64,000 nt of DNA, taken from NCBI RefSeq assembly GCF_011046895.1, contig NZ_CP049250.1:2888501-2952500 (forward strand), written 5' to 3'. Position numbers and translations under genes: made by a program. This DNA is from Rhizobium rhizoryzae. GTDB taxonomy: Bacteria; Pseudomonadota; Alphaproteobacteria; Rhizobiales; Rhizobiaceae. Below are positions 56,487 to 64,000 of the stretch, one piece after another; positions within the stretch are counted from its first letter, which is position 1; each line of letters begins with the position of its first letter. The notes under the pieces were generated by a model, which was given only the letters and a program-made list of their open reading frames with translations, was not told the origin of the DNA and searched no databases.

Positions 56487-57170
56487 TTAGAACTCGCGGA
56501 TCTTGCCACCTTCAATGGTGACGCGCCGATCCATCCTGCCTGCGAGTTCGTGATTATGTGTTGCGATCAAGGCAGCAAGACCGGACTGCCGCACGAGCGC
56601 TTCCAAGGCATCGAAGACGTAGGAAGCCGTTTCCGGATCAAGGTTTCCGGTCGGCTCATCTGCAAGCAGAATCAATGGTGCATTGGCGACGGCACGCGCA
56701 ATCGCCACACGCTGCTGCTCACCTCCGGACAACTCGGCGGGGCGATGATCGGCGCGGTGGCCGATTCGCATATAGTCCAGCAGCTGCGCGGCCCTTTCCT
56801 TGGCTTCCTTGCGCGAAAGCCCAGAAATCAACTGCGGCATCATGATGTTTTCAAGCGCCGAGAATTCCGGAAGAAGATGATGAAACTGGTAGACGAATCC
56901 TATGTCGCCCCGGCGAATAGCCGTGCGCCTGTCGTCCGGCAATCCGCCACACGCTTCCCCGTTGATGTATATCTCGCCACCATCCGGATGTTCGAGAAGG
57001 CCTGCCAGATGCAGCAATGTCGACTTACCGGTTCCGGACGGTGCGACAAGCGCCACGATCTCTCCAGCACGCAGTTCGAAATCTGCGTTTTTGAGGATCG
57101 AGAGAACTTGCTCGCCCTGACCGTATTGACGGTCCACTGCGGCAAGCTTGAGAACGGTCTTTCGCGCCAT
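56487..57170 (-). CDS. lolD: Lipoprotein-releasing ABC transporter ATP-binding protein (LolD-like)
   Basis: ATPase of the LolCDE system that detaches outer-membrane lipoproteins from the inner membrane for transfer to LolA. The 227-residue protein has Walker A ([12 protein letters not shown]), the Q-loop segment [21 protein letters not shown] typical of the LolD/MacB group, signature [14 protein letters not shown] and Walker [17 protein letters not shown]. It begins 9 bp after the permease gene, which fixes the assignment. Confidence 0.93.
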   Translation of the reverse strand: MARKTVLKLAAVDRQYGQGEQVLSILKNADFELRAGEIVALVAPSGTGKSTLLHLAGLLEHPDGGEIYINGEACGGLPDDRRTAIRRGDIGFVYQFHHLLPEFSALENIMMPQLISGLSRKEAKERAAQLLDYMRIGHRADHRPAELSGGEQQRVAIARAVANAPLILLADEPTGNLDPETASYVFDALEALVRQSGLAALIATHNHELAGRMDRRVTIEGGKIREF

Positions 57171-57179
57171 GTTCCGATC

Positions 57180-58487
57180 CTATTCGTAACGCAATGCCTG
57201 AACCGGATCGAGCCGTGAGGCGCGCCAGGCGGGGAATATGGTGGCAAGGAAAGACAGAACGAGTGCCATGATAACGACAGACAGGGTTTCACTGAAGCTC
57301 ATTTCTGCTGGCAACTGGCTAAGGAAATAGAGCTGCGGATCGAACAGGACCGTGCCCGAGACCCAGGAAAAGAACTGCCGAATCGACTCGATATTCAGAC
57401 AAACCACGACGCCCAGAATGACGCCTGCGATCGTGCCAACGATGCCGATCGCGGCACCCGTCATAAAGAAGATGCGCATCACGGCACCTGAACTCGCGCC
57501 CATCGTCCGCAGGATGGCAATATCGCGTCCCTTGTCCTTCACCAGCATGATCAGGCCCGAAATGATATTGAGCGCAGCGACCAACACGATAAGTGTCAGG
57601 ATCATGAACATGACATTTCGTTCCACCTGCAGCGCCGAAAAGAATGTCTGGTTGCGTTGGCGCCAGTCGGTCAGAAACACTTGCCGCCCTGCGGCTTCTT
57701 CGATCTTTGGTCGAAGCTCATCAACCTTGTCCGGGTCCTGCAGGAAAAGCTCGATCGACTGCACGATACCGTCAGCATTGAAATAGGCCTGCGCTTCGGC
57801 CAAAGGCATGTAGATGATGGAAGCATCGTACTCGGACATGCCGATCTCGAAGACGCCTGAGACACGGTAGGATTTGACGCGCGGCGTCATCCCCATAGGC
57901 GTTACGTCACCCTCGGGGGAGACGAGCGTAATTCGTTCACCGGCAGAGATGCCCAAGGACGCTGCCAGTCTCGAGCCAACGAGAACTCCGTCTCCTGTCG
58001 CAAATCCCGTCAGATCGCCAGAGCGGATATTGGTCGAGACCTCTTTCAGCTTTTCGAGATCTTCCGTTCGAATACCGCGAACGAGGGCTCCCGAACCTGC
58101 CCCCTGCCGGCCCGAGGCCAGGGTCTGCCCCTCGACAAGTGGAAGGGCCATAGTGATGCCGGATACGCCCGCAAATTTCTGCGCCAGTTGCGCATAGTCG
58201 GTTAGAGGCTTGTCTACCGGTTGAACAATCATGTGCCCGTTAATGCCCAGGATGCGAGAGATCAGCTCGGTGCGGAATCCGTTCATCACGGCCATGACGA
58301 TGATGAGCGTCGCGACGCCGAGCATGATGCCGACAAAGGAAAAACCCGCAATGACCGATATGACAGTTTCCTTGCGCCGAGAACGCAGGTATCGCCACGC
58401 AACCATGCGCTCGAAGGCCGAAAAAGGTCCAGCAGATGGAGTAACGTCTTGCTGTTGCACTGCTTTGTTCGCCTCGGCCTTCGCCAT
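57180..58487 (-). CDS. lolC: Lipoprotein-releasing ABC transporter permease (LolC/LolE-like)
   Basis: A 435-residue FtsX-family inner-membrane protein: an N-terminal helix (VISVIAGFSFVGIMLGVATLIIVMAVMNGF), a large periplasmic domain (about 70-280), and three C-terminal helices with the family end FPAWRASRLDPVQALRYE. Alphaproteobacteria usually have a single such gene forming a homodimer with LolD, in place of the LolC/LolE pair; only one is seen here. It sits between proS and lolD on the same strand. Confidence 0.93.
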   Translation of the reverse strand: MAKAEANKAVQQQDVTPSAGPFSAFERMVAWRYLRSRRKETVISVIAGFSFVGIMLGVATLIIVMAVMNGFRTELISRILGINGHMIVQPVDKPLTDYAQLAQKFAGVSGITMALPLVEGQTLASGRQGAGSGALVRGIRTEDLEKLKEVSTNIRSGDLTGFATGDGVLVGSRLAASLGISAGERITLVSPEGDVTPMGMTPRVKSYRVSGVFEIGMSEYDASIIYMPLAEAQAYFNADGIVQSIELFLQDPDKVDELRPKIEEAAGRQVFLTDWRQRNQTFFSALQVERNVMFMILTLIVLVAALNIISGLIMLVKDKGRDIAILRTMGASSGAVMRIFFMTGAAIGIVGTIAGVILGVVVCLNIESIRQFFSWVSGTVLFDPQLYFLSQLPAEMSFSETLSVVIMALVLSFLATIFPAWRASRLDPVQALRYE

Positions 58488-58528
58488 GATTTCTCCTGCC
58501 CCTGAGACCGTCTGCCTGAAGTTGCGGT

Positions 58529-59851
58529 TCAGGCGGTCAGGCGATTCAGTGCCGCTTCGACTGTCATCGTTTCACGAGCACCCGTTTTCCGGTCCTTCAC
58601 CTCGACCTCACCCGTGGCCGCGGAGCGCGGACCAACGATGAGTTGTACTGGAACGCCGATCAGATCCGCCGTCGCGAACTTGGTTCCAGCGCGGTCGTCG
58701 GTATCGTCATACAAGACGTCGAGACCGGCATTGGTCAGGCCGTCGTACAGTTGTCCACAGACCCGATCACAGGCTTCGTCACCCGCTTTCATGGTAATGA
58801 CCATCGCGTCAAACGGCGAAACCGAAGCAGGCCAGATGATTCCGTTCTCGTCATGCGAGGCTTCTATGATGGCAGGAACAAGGCGCGTCGGCCCAATGCC
58901 ATAGGATCCCATGTGGACAAGATGCTCTTTGCCATCTGGCCCCTGTACTTTCGCACCCATGGGTTCGGAATACTTGGTTCCGAAATAGAAAATGTGGCCA
59001 ACCTCGATACCACGGGCAGACAGGCGGTCCCCTTCCGGAATGGCGTTGAATGCAGCTTCATCATGCATTTCTGAAGTGGCTGCGTAGGCGGATGTCCACT
59101 TTTCGAAGATGGCCTGCAATCCAGCGACATCGTCGAAATCAGTATTCTCACCAGGGATATCGAACTCGATAAAGCTCTTGTGCGAATAGACTTCCGATTC
59201 GCCGGTATCCGCGAGAATGATAAATTCGTGGCTGTGATTGCCGCCGATGGGGCCCGTATCCGCGCGCATAGGAATGGCGCGCACACCCAGGCGGGCAAAC
59301 GTACGGAGGTAAGCTACGAACATCTTGTTATAGGAGTGAAGCGCACCTTCGCGTGTCAGATCGAAGGAATATGCGTCCTTCATCAGGAATTCGCGGGAGC
59401 GCATCGTGCCGAACCGTGGCCGGATTTCATCACGAAACTTCAGCTGAATATGATAAAGGTTCAGCGGCAGGTTCTTGTAGGATTTGACATAGGAACGGAA
59501 GATGTCGGTGATCATTTCCTCATTCGTCGGACCATAGAGCATGGGCCGATCCTGACGATCCTTGATCCGCAGCATTTCCTTGCCATAGGCATCGTAGCGC
59601 CCGCTTTCCTGCCACAACTCCGCAGACTGCAATGTCGGCATCAGCAACTCGACTGCGCCGGCACGATCCTGTTCCTGCCGCACGATAGCATTGACCTTGT
59701 CGAGCACACGCTTGCCGAGCGGTAACCAGGAGTAAATGCCCTGGCTCTGCTGGCGGATCATCCCCGCACGAAGCATGAGACGATGCGAGACAATTTCAGC
59801 CTCCTTGGGATTTTCCTTGAGGATCGGCAAAAAGTAGCGGGAGAGACGCAT
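58529..59851 (-). CDS. proS: Prolyl-tRNA synthetase (alphaproteobacterial short type)
   Basis: Class II aminoacyl-tRNA synthetase that charges tRNA-Pro. The 440-residue form lacks the large editing insertion of E. coli ProS, as is usual in alphaproteobacteria. Motif 1 lies near [36 protein letters not shown], motif 2 [26 protein letters not shown], and motif 3 [16 protein letters not shown]; an anticodon-binding domain closes the chain. I choose ATG 59851 ([19 protein letters not shown]). It precedes lolC by 41 bp. Confidence 0.95.
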   Translation of the reverse strand: MRLSRYFLPILKENPKEAEIVSHRLMLRAGMIRQQSQGIYSWLPLGKRVLDKVNAIVRQEQDRAGAVELLMPTLQSAELWQESGRYDAYGKEMLRIKDRQDRPMLYGPTNEEMITDIFRSYVKSYKNLPLNLYHIQLKFRDEIRPRFGTMRSREFLMKDAYSFDLTREGALHSYNKMFVAYLRTFARLGVRAIPMRADTGPIGGNHSHEFIILADTGESEVYSHKSFIEFDIPGENTDFDDVAGLQAIFEKWTSAYAATSEMHDEAAFNAIPEGDRLSARGIEVGHIFYFGTKYSEPMGAKVQGPDGKEHLVHMGSYGIGPTRLVPAIIEASHDENGIIWPASVSPFDAMVITMKAGDEACDRVCGQLYDGLTNAGLDVLYDDTDDRAGTKFATADLIGVPVQLIVGPRSAATGEVEVKDRKTGARETMTVEAALNRLTA

Positions 59852-60134
59852 TGCGTTTTCCGTCGTTGTAAGCTGATCCCGAACGACAGGAATCAGCAAT
59901 TGAAAAAAGCTAGAGAGTTGAGGGCTACATAGCGGTTTAGCGTGTCAATTGGAACCCGCCACGCTGGTCAAAGGCGCGTTCACACACAGCGGAAAAGTGG
60001 TGATTTGCAGCTACCCGCGCCACAATTGCGCCAGTTCTGTGACGAAAAGTATGACATATGCGTTATTGGAAAAAAATTATGGGAGTGTGTCAAAACTGTC
60101 AAAAAGGCTAGTGACAAAGCTCAAACGTTAAGCT

Positions 60135-60290
60135 AGGTTCGGCTCATAAAAGAGGCAGGGAGTTCAAATCTTTGCCAATCGCGGTCAAGTCTTGGGAGGA
60201 TCAGATCTTAGGCGCGCTCGTACGCAGCCCCGGTAACGGTTGAAGATCACGCGAAACTTTGAACAAGGCGTTTTCGCCTTGTTTTTTTTT
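60135..60290 (+). ncRNA. Candidate alpha-r9 (Smr9C-like) trans-encoded small RNA
   Basis: In the proS-DUF1467 gap, on the plus strand, a near-perfect Rho-independent terminator stands alone: stem AACAAGGCG/CGCCTTGTT, TTTT loop, then nine T's (60262-60290). No plus-strand gene precedes it, so it should end a small RNA. In Sinorhizobium meliloti the Smr9C RNA (alpha-r9 family) is, to my knowledge, encoded in exactly this gap, next to proS. The body upstream includes GC-rich pairing segments near 60210-60240. The 5' end is my estimate from the family length of about 150 nt. Confidence 0.68.
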
Positions 60291-60445
60291 GCTTATTCGG
60301 TGCGTAATATACGCTCTACACCGGATCTTGCCGTCGTTTCTGGCGCTATTACAGCCCTTTCTATAGCGCGGAGCACTATGCGCCCCGCACCTCTCTCCTG
60401 TCAGAGCTCGACTGAATGCGGGCTTCTACCTGCAGGACGTTCCCG

Positions 60446-60724
60446 TCAGGTACGACCGAAATCCGGAACGATGCGCGGTAGAGAATTCATACTGAAGCCA
60501 AAATATGTCGACGCGACATACCATGCGCCATAAATCGCTGCTGAAATGACACTGGTCAGCAGAACAACGCGCGCGCCACGAAATCGAGCCGGGGCGCTTT
60601 CAACAGTTCCAAGCACCACTTCGTTTTCATCAGCCTGCGTTCTCAGCCCGATTGGCAACACCATGAACAGCACAGTCCACCAGATAATGAAATAGACTGC
60701 AAAGGCAGACATAAACTGAGTCAC
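60446..60724 (-). CDS. DUF1467 family membrane protein
   Basis: A 92-residue protein with two transmembrane helices (FAVYFIIWWTVLFMVLPIGL and VVLLTSVISAAIYGAWYVASTYFG) joined by a polar loop with the family motif LRTQADENEVVLGTVESAPARFR. The function is unknown; it is found near mce and proS in Rhizobiales. The start is GTG 60724, behind AGGAGAGG; an ATG four codons later also fits. Confidence 0.85.
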   Translation of the reverse strand: MTQFMSAFAVYFIIWWTVLFMVLPIGLRTQADENEVVLGTVESAPARFRGARVVLLTSVISAAIYGAWYVASTYFGFSMNSLPRIVPDFGRT

Positions 60725-60966
60725 GGGGCCTCTCCTGATCCCTAAAGCAATTGCCCACCCGGATTGCGGCAGGCAGGCTAGTCTCCGCGCAACCATATCC
60801 ATATTTGTTTGATTGCACAGGCGCAAACCAGTGAGCTTGATCGTAATGAAGCGGAGCTTTTATAGCCTCATCTCCGCAGACTTACCATTTCCCCGCTTAG
60901 TGTTCACTGCGTCAATCGGTCCATCTGCAGATGAGCCTGTCGCGCTTAGTGGTCGGCTGTCTGCGC

Positions 60967-61371
60967 CTAGACCTGTTCGAGCTCGATCAAGGTTCCCTGG
61001 AAATCCTTGGGATGCAGGAACAGTACAGGTTTGCCGTGGGCGCCGATCTTCGGTTCACCGGAGCCAAGCACCCGAGCGCCCGCTTGGCTCAATTGATCCC
61101 GCGATGCGAGGATATCCTGCACCTCGTAGCATATGTGGTGCATGCCACCGGATGGATTTTTTTCCAGGAAAGACCGAATTGGTGAATCGTCGCCAAGAGG
61201 CTCCAGCAGTTCAATCTTCGTGTTATCCAACTCCACAAACACGACGGTCACGCCATGCTCTGGAAGAGCCTGAGGCTGCGAGATTCGCGCACCCAACGTG
61301 TCACGGTAACTGGCAGCCGCGACACTGAGGTCCGGAACGGCAATTGCGATATGGTTCACTCTACCAAGCAT
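60967..61371 (-). CDS. mce: Methylmalonyl-CoA epimerase
   Basis: Interconverts the R and S forms of methylmalonyl-CoA in propionate metabolism. The 134-residue VOC-fold protein opens LGRVNHIAIAVPDLSVAAASYRDTLGA and has metal ligands in the matching H-x-x-x-V and E positions (MHHICYEVQD; GTLIELEQV). It follows rnj by about 100 bp; the mutase gene is outside the window. The other possible name is lactoylglutathione lyase-like VOC protein, which is less fitting. Confidence 0.9.
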   Translation of the reverse strand: MLGRVNHIAIAVPDLSVAAASYRDTLGARISQPQALPEHGVTVVFVELDNTKIELLEPLGDDSPIRSFLEKNPSGGMHHICYEVQDILASRDQLSQAGARVLGSGEPKIGAHGKPVLFLHPKDFQGTLIELEQV

Positions 61372-61471
61372 CCATTTCCTCCGCCCCCAAAATCAATTCG
61401 GCACATCTCGGTCGATTTACGAGGCCCAGTCAAACCTTCTGGGCGTCGCCGTCGCTGCTTGCTGGCGCTAG

Positions 61472-63142
61472 TCAGGCTATCCGGTTCACGAAAACAGTGA
61501 CCACAGGTTTCTTGCCCCAAGCGTTATTCGCTGCTGAACGAACGGAGCGGCGCACCGCCTCTCTCAGTGTATCCAGATCCTTCCGACGACTGCGCGGGAT
61601 GCTTTCAACAGCTCCAAGTACAGCATCATAGAGCGTGTCCTCCATATCCTCGCCTTCGTCGTCAAATTCCGGAAGACCGAAGGGTACGACATCGGGATCG
61701 CCGATGAAATCATATCGCGCATCCAGCAAGACACTGACTGCAACATGGCCAACATAAGCAAGCTTCTTGCGATCGGATATGCCCATTTCGTCTACATCGC
61801 CGATGAGCTTGCCGTCCTTGAAAATCCGGCCATGAGGTGCGTCATCGATGACTTGAACCTCACCGGGCGCAAGGCGCAAGATATTGCCGTTTCGAACACG
61901 GGGCACGATCTCGATCCCGGCACCACGCGCCAAATCTGCTTGGGCCGTCAGATGTGCTGCTTCGCCGTGCACGGGTACAAGTACCTGCGGGCGAATCCAC
62001 TCGTACATCTTCAGCAATTCGTTGCGACGCGGATGACCGGAAACATGAACGAGCGCCTGAGAATCCGTCACAATCTTGATGCCCTGGTCAATCAGGCCAT
62101 TCATGATCTCGAGAATGGCCTTCTCGTTGCCCGGAATCGTTCTCGATGAAAAGACGACAGTATCACCGGCCGCCAAAGCCACGTGGCGCATCTCATCGCG
62201 GGAAAGTTTGGCCAGTGCCGCGCGCGCTTCGCCTTGGCTGCCGGTCAGGATGACGACCACTTTATCGCGCGGAATGTAGCCGTATTCATCCTCAGCGATG
62301 AACGGCTTGATGCCTTCCATCAGCCCGACGTCGCGGGCAACGTTTACCACCCTCTTCAACGACGAGCCAAGCAGGAGAACCTCACGACCCGCCGCCTCGG
62401 CAGCCTGGGCGATTGATCGTATGCGCCCGACATTGGAGGAAAAGGTCGTAATCGCGACGCGGCCTTCTGCCTGTTCGATAACCTGACGCAGACCTTCAGA
62501 CACAGCCTCTTCCGAGGGAGAGACACCATCACGAACTGCATTCGTCGAATCGCACATTAGTGCGAGAACGCCTTCATCACCAATAGCGCGGAAACGGTTC
62601 TCGTCAGTGAGAGGCCCGAGCGAAGGCTCCGCATCAATTTTCCAGTCACCGGTATGAACAATGTTGCCGAGCGGAGTGCGGATCACAAGCGACATTGGCT
62701 CGGGAATCGAGTGGTTGACGCCGACCGCTTCGATTTCAAACGGACCGATGTTGACGCGGTCACCTGCCTTGAAGATGGTAATCGGGATATCTGCCCGCGT
62801 TCCTTCATAATCCCGCTTTGCCTCAAGCATGCCGGCGGTGAACGGAGACGCATAGACGGGCACATTCAAACCAGGCCATAGATCATTCAGCGCGCCGTAA
62901 TGGTCCTCATGCGCGTGCGTGATAATGATTGCTTTCAACCGTTCACGCTGCTTGGCGAGAAAGGAGATATCCGGCAGGACCAGGTCCACTCCGGGCAATT
63001 CCGGGCCCGCGAACGTTACTCCGCAATCCACCATGATCCACTGGCGTTTCTCAGCCGGGCCAAAGCCATAAAGGGCTAGATTCATACCAATCTCACCCAC
63101 GCCGCCCAGTGGCAGAAATACCAGTTCGTCCTGTTTCGCCAT
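61472..63142 (-). CDS. rnj: Ribonuclease J
   Basis: A 556-residue metallo-beta-lactamase/beta-CASP nuclease with both 5'-exo and endo activity on RNA. Metal motif HAHEDH at 76-81, further beta-CASP motifs (MCDSTNAVRDG, FSSNVGRIRSI, LTGSQGEARAAL, FSSRTIPGNEKAI, VSGHPRRNEL, VPVHGEAAH). The homologue in Sinorhizobium meliloti takes part in rRNA 5'-end maturation. I use ATG 63142 (MAKQDELVFLPLGGVGEIGMN); the frame open to 63187 adds fifteen residues. It begins 7 bp after birA. Confidence 0.95.
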   Translation of the reverse strand: MAKQDELVFLPLGGVGEIGMNLALYGFGPAEKRQWIMVDCGVTFAGPELPGVDLVLPDISFLAKQRERLKAIIITHAHEDHYGALNDLWPGLNVPVYASPFTAGMLEAKRDYEGTRADIPITIFKAGDRVNIGPFEIEAVGVNHSIPEPMSLVIRTPLGNIVHTGDWKIDAEPSLGPLTDENRFRAIGDEGVLALMCDSTNAVRDGVSPSEEAVSEGLRQVIEQAEGRVAITTFSSNVGRIRSIAQAAEAAGREVLLLGSSLKRVVNVARDVGLMEGIKPFIAEDEYGYIPRDKVVVILTGSQGEARAALAKLSRDEMRHVALAAGDTVVFSSRTIPGNEKAILEIMNGLIDQGIKIVTDSQALVHVSGHPRRNELLKMYEWIRPQVLVPVHGEAAHLTAQADLARGAGIEIVPRVRNGNILRLAPGEVQVIDDAPHGRIFKDGKLIGDVDEMGISDRKKLAYVGHVAVSVLLDARYDFIGDPDVVPFGLPEFDDEGEDMEDTLYDAVLGAVESIPRSRRKDLDTLREAVRRSVRSAANNAWGKKPVVTVFVNRIA

Positions 63143-63149
63143 TACACTT

Positions 63150-63920
63150 TCATTCCGTTTCAAGAAGAAAAACATCGCCCGCAGCAATATGGTGCAGGCG
63201 GTTCTCGGTCTCCAGTATCAGAAGTCCATCATCATCGATACCGACAAACACACCATCCAAAGACCGGTCCGGCAAATTAACGCGGATCATCGTGCCTATC
63301 CCACATGCAGCAGACCGCCAGAAACGAGTTACCTCAGCCACGCCATGACCGTGATCCCAGATGTTCAAGATCTGAATCATCTCATCGAACAGATGCGTAA
63401 ACACCTCTCCAGCAGAACTCGTAGCGCCCTGCTCTTGCAAAGAAGTCACGCCATAAGGTGCCGTTTCGGGACGATGACGAATATTGATCCCGATGCCACA
63501 GACAACGGCACGGCGGCCATCGGGAAGAATTTCAGCTTCGAGGAGAATGCCGCATGATTTCTTGCGCCCTATAAGAACGTCATTCGGCCACTTGATCTCA
63601 ACAGCTTCTGCGGTCGCTGGCAAAACTCTCCGCAGCGTCCAGTGAACAGCCAGTGACACGGCGAGCGGAAGCGAGCTCAGGAGTTCAGGTGGTGAAGGAT
63701 CAATCAGGAGGAGACTTGCGTAAAGATTACCGACTTCGGAGGTCCATGCCCGTCCACGACGTCCTCGGCCTGCGGTCTGGCGCTCGGCAGTAATCCAAAG
63801 TCCGGAGGCTTCGCCTTGACGAGCCCGCGTCAAACATTCCGTATTTGTCGAAGACACCTCGCCAAGTGCGAGGTGTCTGAAATTCTCGAGGGAGTAAGAT
63901 CCCCCTCGTTCGTTGCGCAT
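63150..63920 (-). CDS. birA: Biotin--[acetyl-CoA-carboxylase] ligase
   Basis: Attaches biotin to AccB and other carrier lysines. The 256-residue protein has the ligase core: ITAERQTAGRGRRGRAW (the GRGRRG biotin/ATP loop), the KWPNDVLIGRKKSCGIL segment and the C-terminal SH3-like domain (SLDGVFVGIDDDGLLILETENRLHHIAAGDV). There is no N-terminal helix-turn-helix, so it does not repress biotin genes. Its ATG overlaps the nuoN stop by one base (TAATG), which suggests coupled translation at the end of the nuo operon. Confidence 0.95.
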   Translation of the reverse strand: MRNERGGSYSLENFRHLALGEVSSTNTECLTRARQGEASGLWITAERQTAGRGRRGRAWTSEVGNLYASLLLIDPSPPELLSSLPLAVSLAVHWTLRRVLPATAEAVEIKWPNDVLIGRKKSCGILLEAEILPDGRRAVVCGIGINIRHRPETAPYGVTSLQEQGATSSAGEVFTHLFDEMIQILNIWDHGHGVAEVTRFWRSAACGIGTMIRVNLPDRSLDGVFVGIDDDGLLILETENRLHHIAAGDVFLLETE

Positions 63921-64000
63921 TAGAAGAACGCCTTCGCAGCAGCTTCTGCGGCAAGGCCGATCGGGCCGCCAAACAGCACATAGGCAGTGACGAAGAGACC
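63920..64000 (-). CDS. nuoN: NADH-quinone oxidoreductase subunit N, C-terminal end (partial)
   Basis: Only the last 26 codons and stop are in the window, read on the minus strand as GLFVTAYVLFGGPIGLAAEA followed by AAKAFF and the stop. A hydrophobic helix and an alanine-rich end ending FF fit NuoN, and birA directly follows nuoN in Rhizobiaceae. The identification rests on that short stretch and gene order. Confidence 0.78.
   Translation of the reverse strand, partial: GLFVTAYVLFGGPIGLAAEAAAKAFF

Noticed and set aside
59942..60136. Two overlapping 60-64 codon plus-strand frames upstream of the small RNA
   Set aside because: No ribosome site and no family-like sequence; the region is AT-rich and upstream of the alpha-r9 candidate.

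Overview
The window is a gene-dense, ordinary chromosomal stretch of an alphaproteobacterium, almost certainly a member of the Rhizobiaceae (Agrobacterium/Rhizobium/Sinorhizobium group). The evidence is the tRNA-Tyr/tRNA-Gly/tuf/tRNA-Trp/secE/nusG/rplK/rplA block, the divK-pleD pair, an RNase E with an acidic insertion in its S1 domain, separate genes for RNases E, R and J, a pyrB/pseudo-dihydroorotase pair, and the gene order nuoN-birA-rnj-mce-DUF1467-proS-lolC-lolD-dnaE. I see no IS element, prophage, CRISPR array or rRNA gene. Nearly all genes are housekeeping.

Layout. 1-5.2 kb (minus strand): translation and transcription-elongation genes rplA, rplK, nusG, secE, tRNA-Trp, a probably inserted glycosyltransferase, tuf, tRNA-Gly and tRNA-Tyr. 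5.3-6.2 kb: rlmB. 6.2-11.1 kb (minus): a signalling island with a stand-alone receiver, an HD-GYP response regulator, a hybrid histidine kinase with an HPt domain, a secreted SUOX-fold (PruR-like) protein and a CheW. 11.4-18 kb: tRNA-Thr, nadK, prfB with a programmed +1 frameshift, penicillin-binding protein 1A and a periplasmic amidase. 18-25.5 kb (plus): rne, a DsbA-like oxidoreductase, aroQ, accB, accC and aat. 25.5-32.6 kb (minus): DUF2155, an NDUFA12-like protein, three GNAT acetyltransferases interleaved with gatB, gatA and gatC, and an UPF0173 hydrolase. 32.8-47.4 kb: ruvX, a small membrane-protein operon behind a CtrA-type motif, an AidB-like acyl-CoA dehydrogenase, pyrB and a pseudo-dihydroorotase, plsY, dprA, topA, rnr, DUF983, an MFS transporter and rpmG. 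47.4-51 kb: a structured intergenic region, pleD-divK (minus), DUF3572 and a HAD-like protein. 51-64 kb: an L,D-transpeptidase, dnaE, a 28-codon membrane ORF, lolD/lolC, proS, an alpha-r9-type small RNA, DUF1467, mce, rnj, birA and the 3' end of nuoN.

The candidate for an undescribed system is the 6.8-11.1 kb operon. A secreted, cysteine-free SUOX-fold protein resembling the pterin-binding PruR overlaps by four bases the gene of a membrane hybrid kinase. That kinase gene is followed at once by a receiver-HD-GYP protein, a predicted cyclic-di-GMP phosphodiesterase. It reads like a periplasmic-ligand-to-c-di-GMP relay in which a histidine kinase replaces the GGDEF-EAL partner of the known PruR-DcpA pathway. 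Other points of interest are two diverged copies of a 105-bp intergenic repeat (one supplying the dnaE stop codon), a strong bipartite hairpin downstream of rpmG, a TTAA-N7-TTAA motif in front of a two-gene membrane operon, and an unannotated 28-residue membrane protein between dnaE and lolD.
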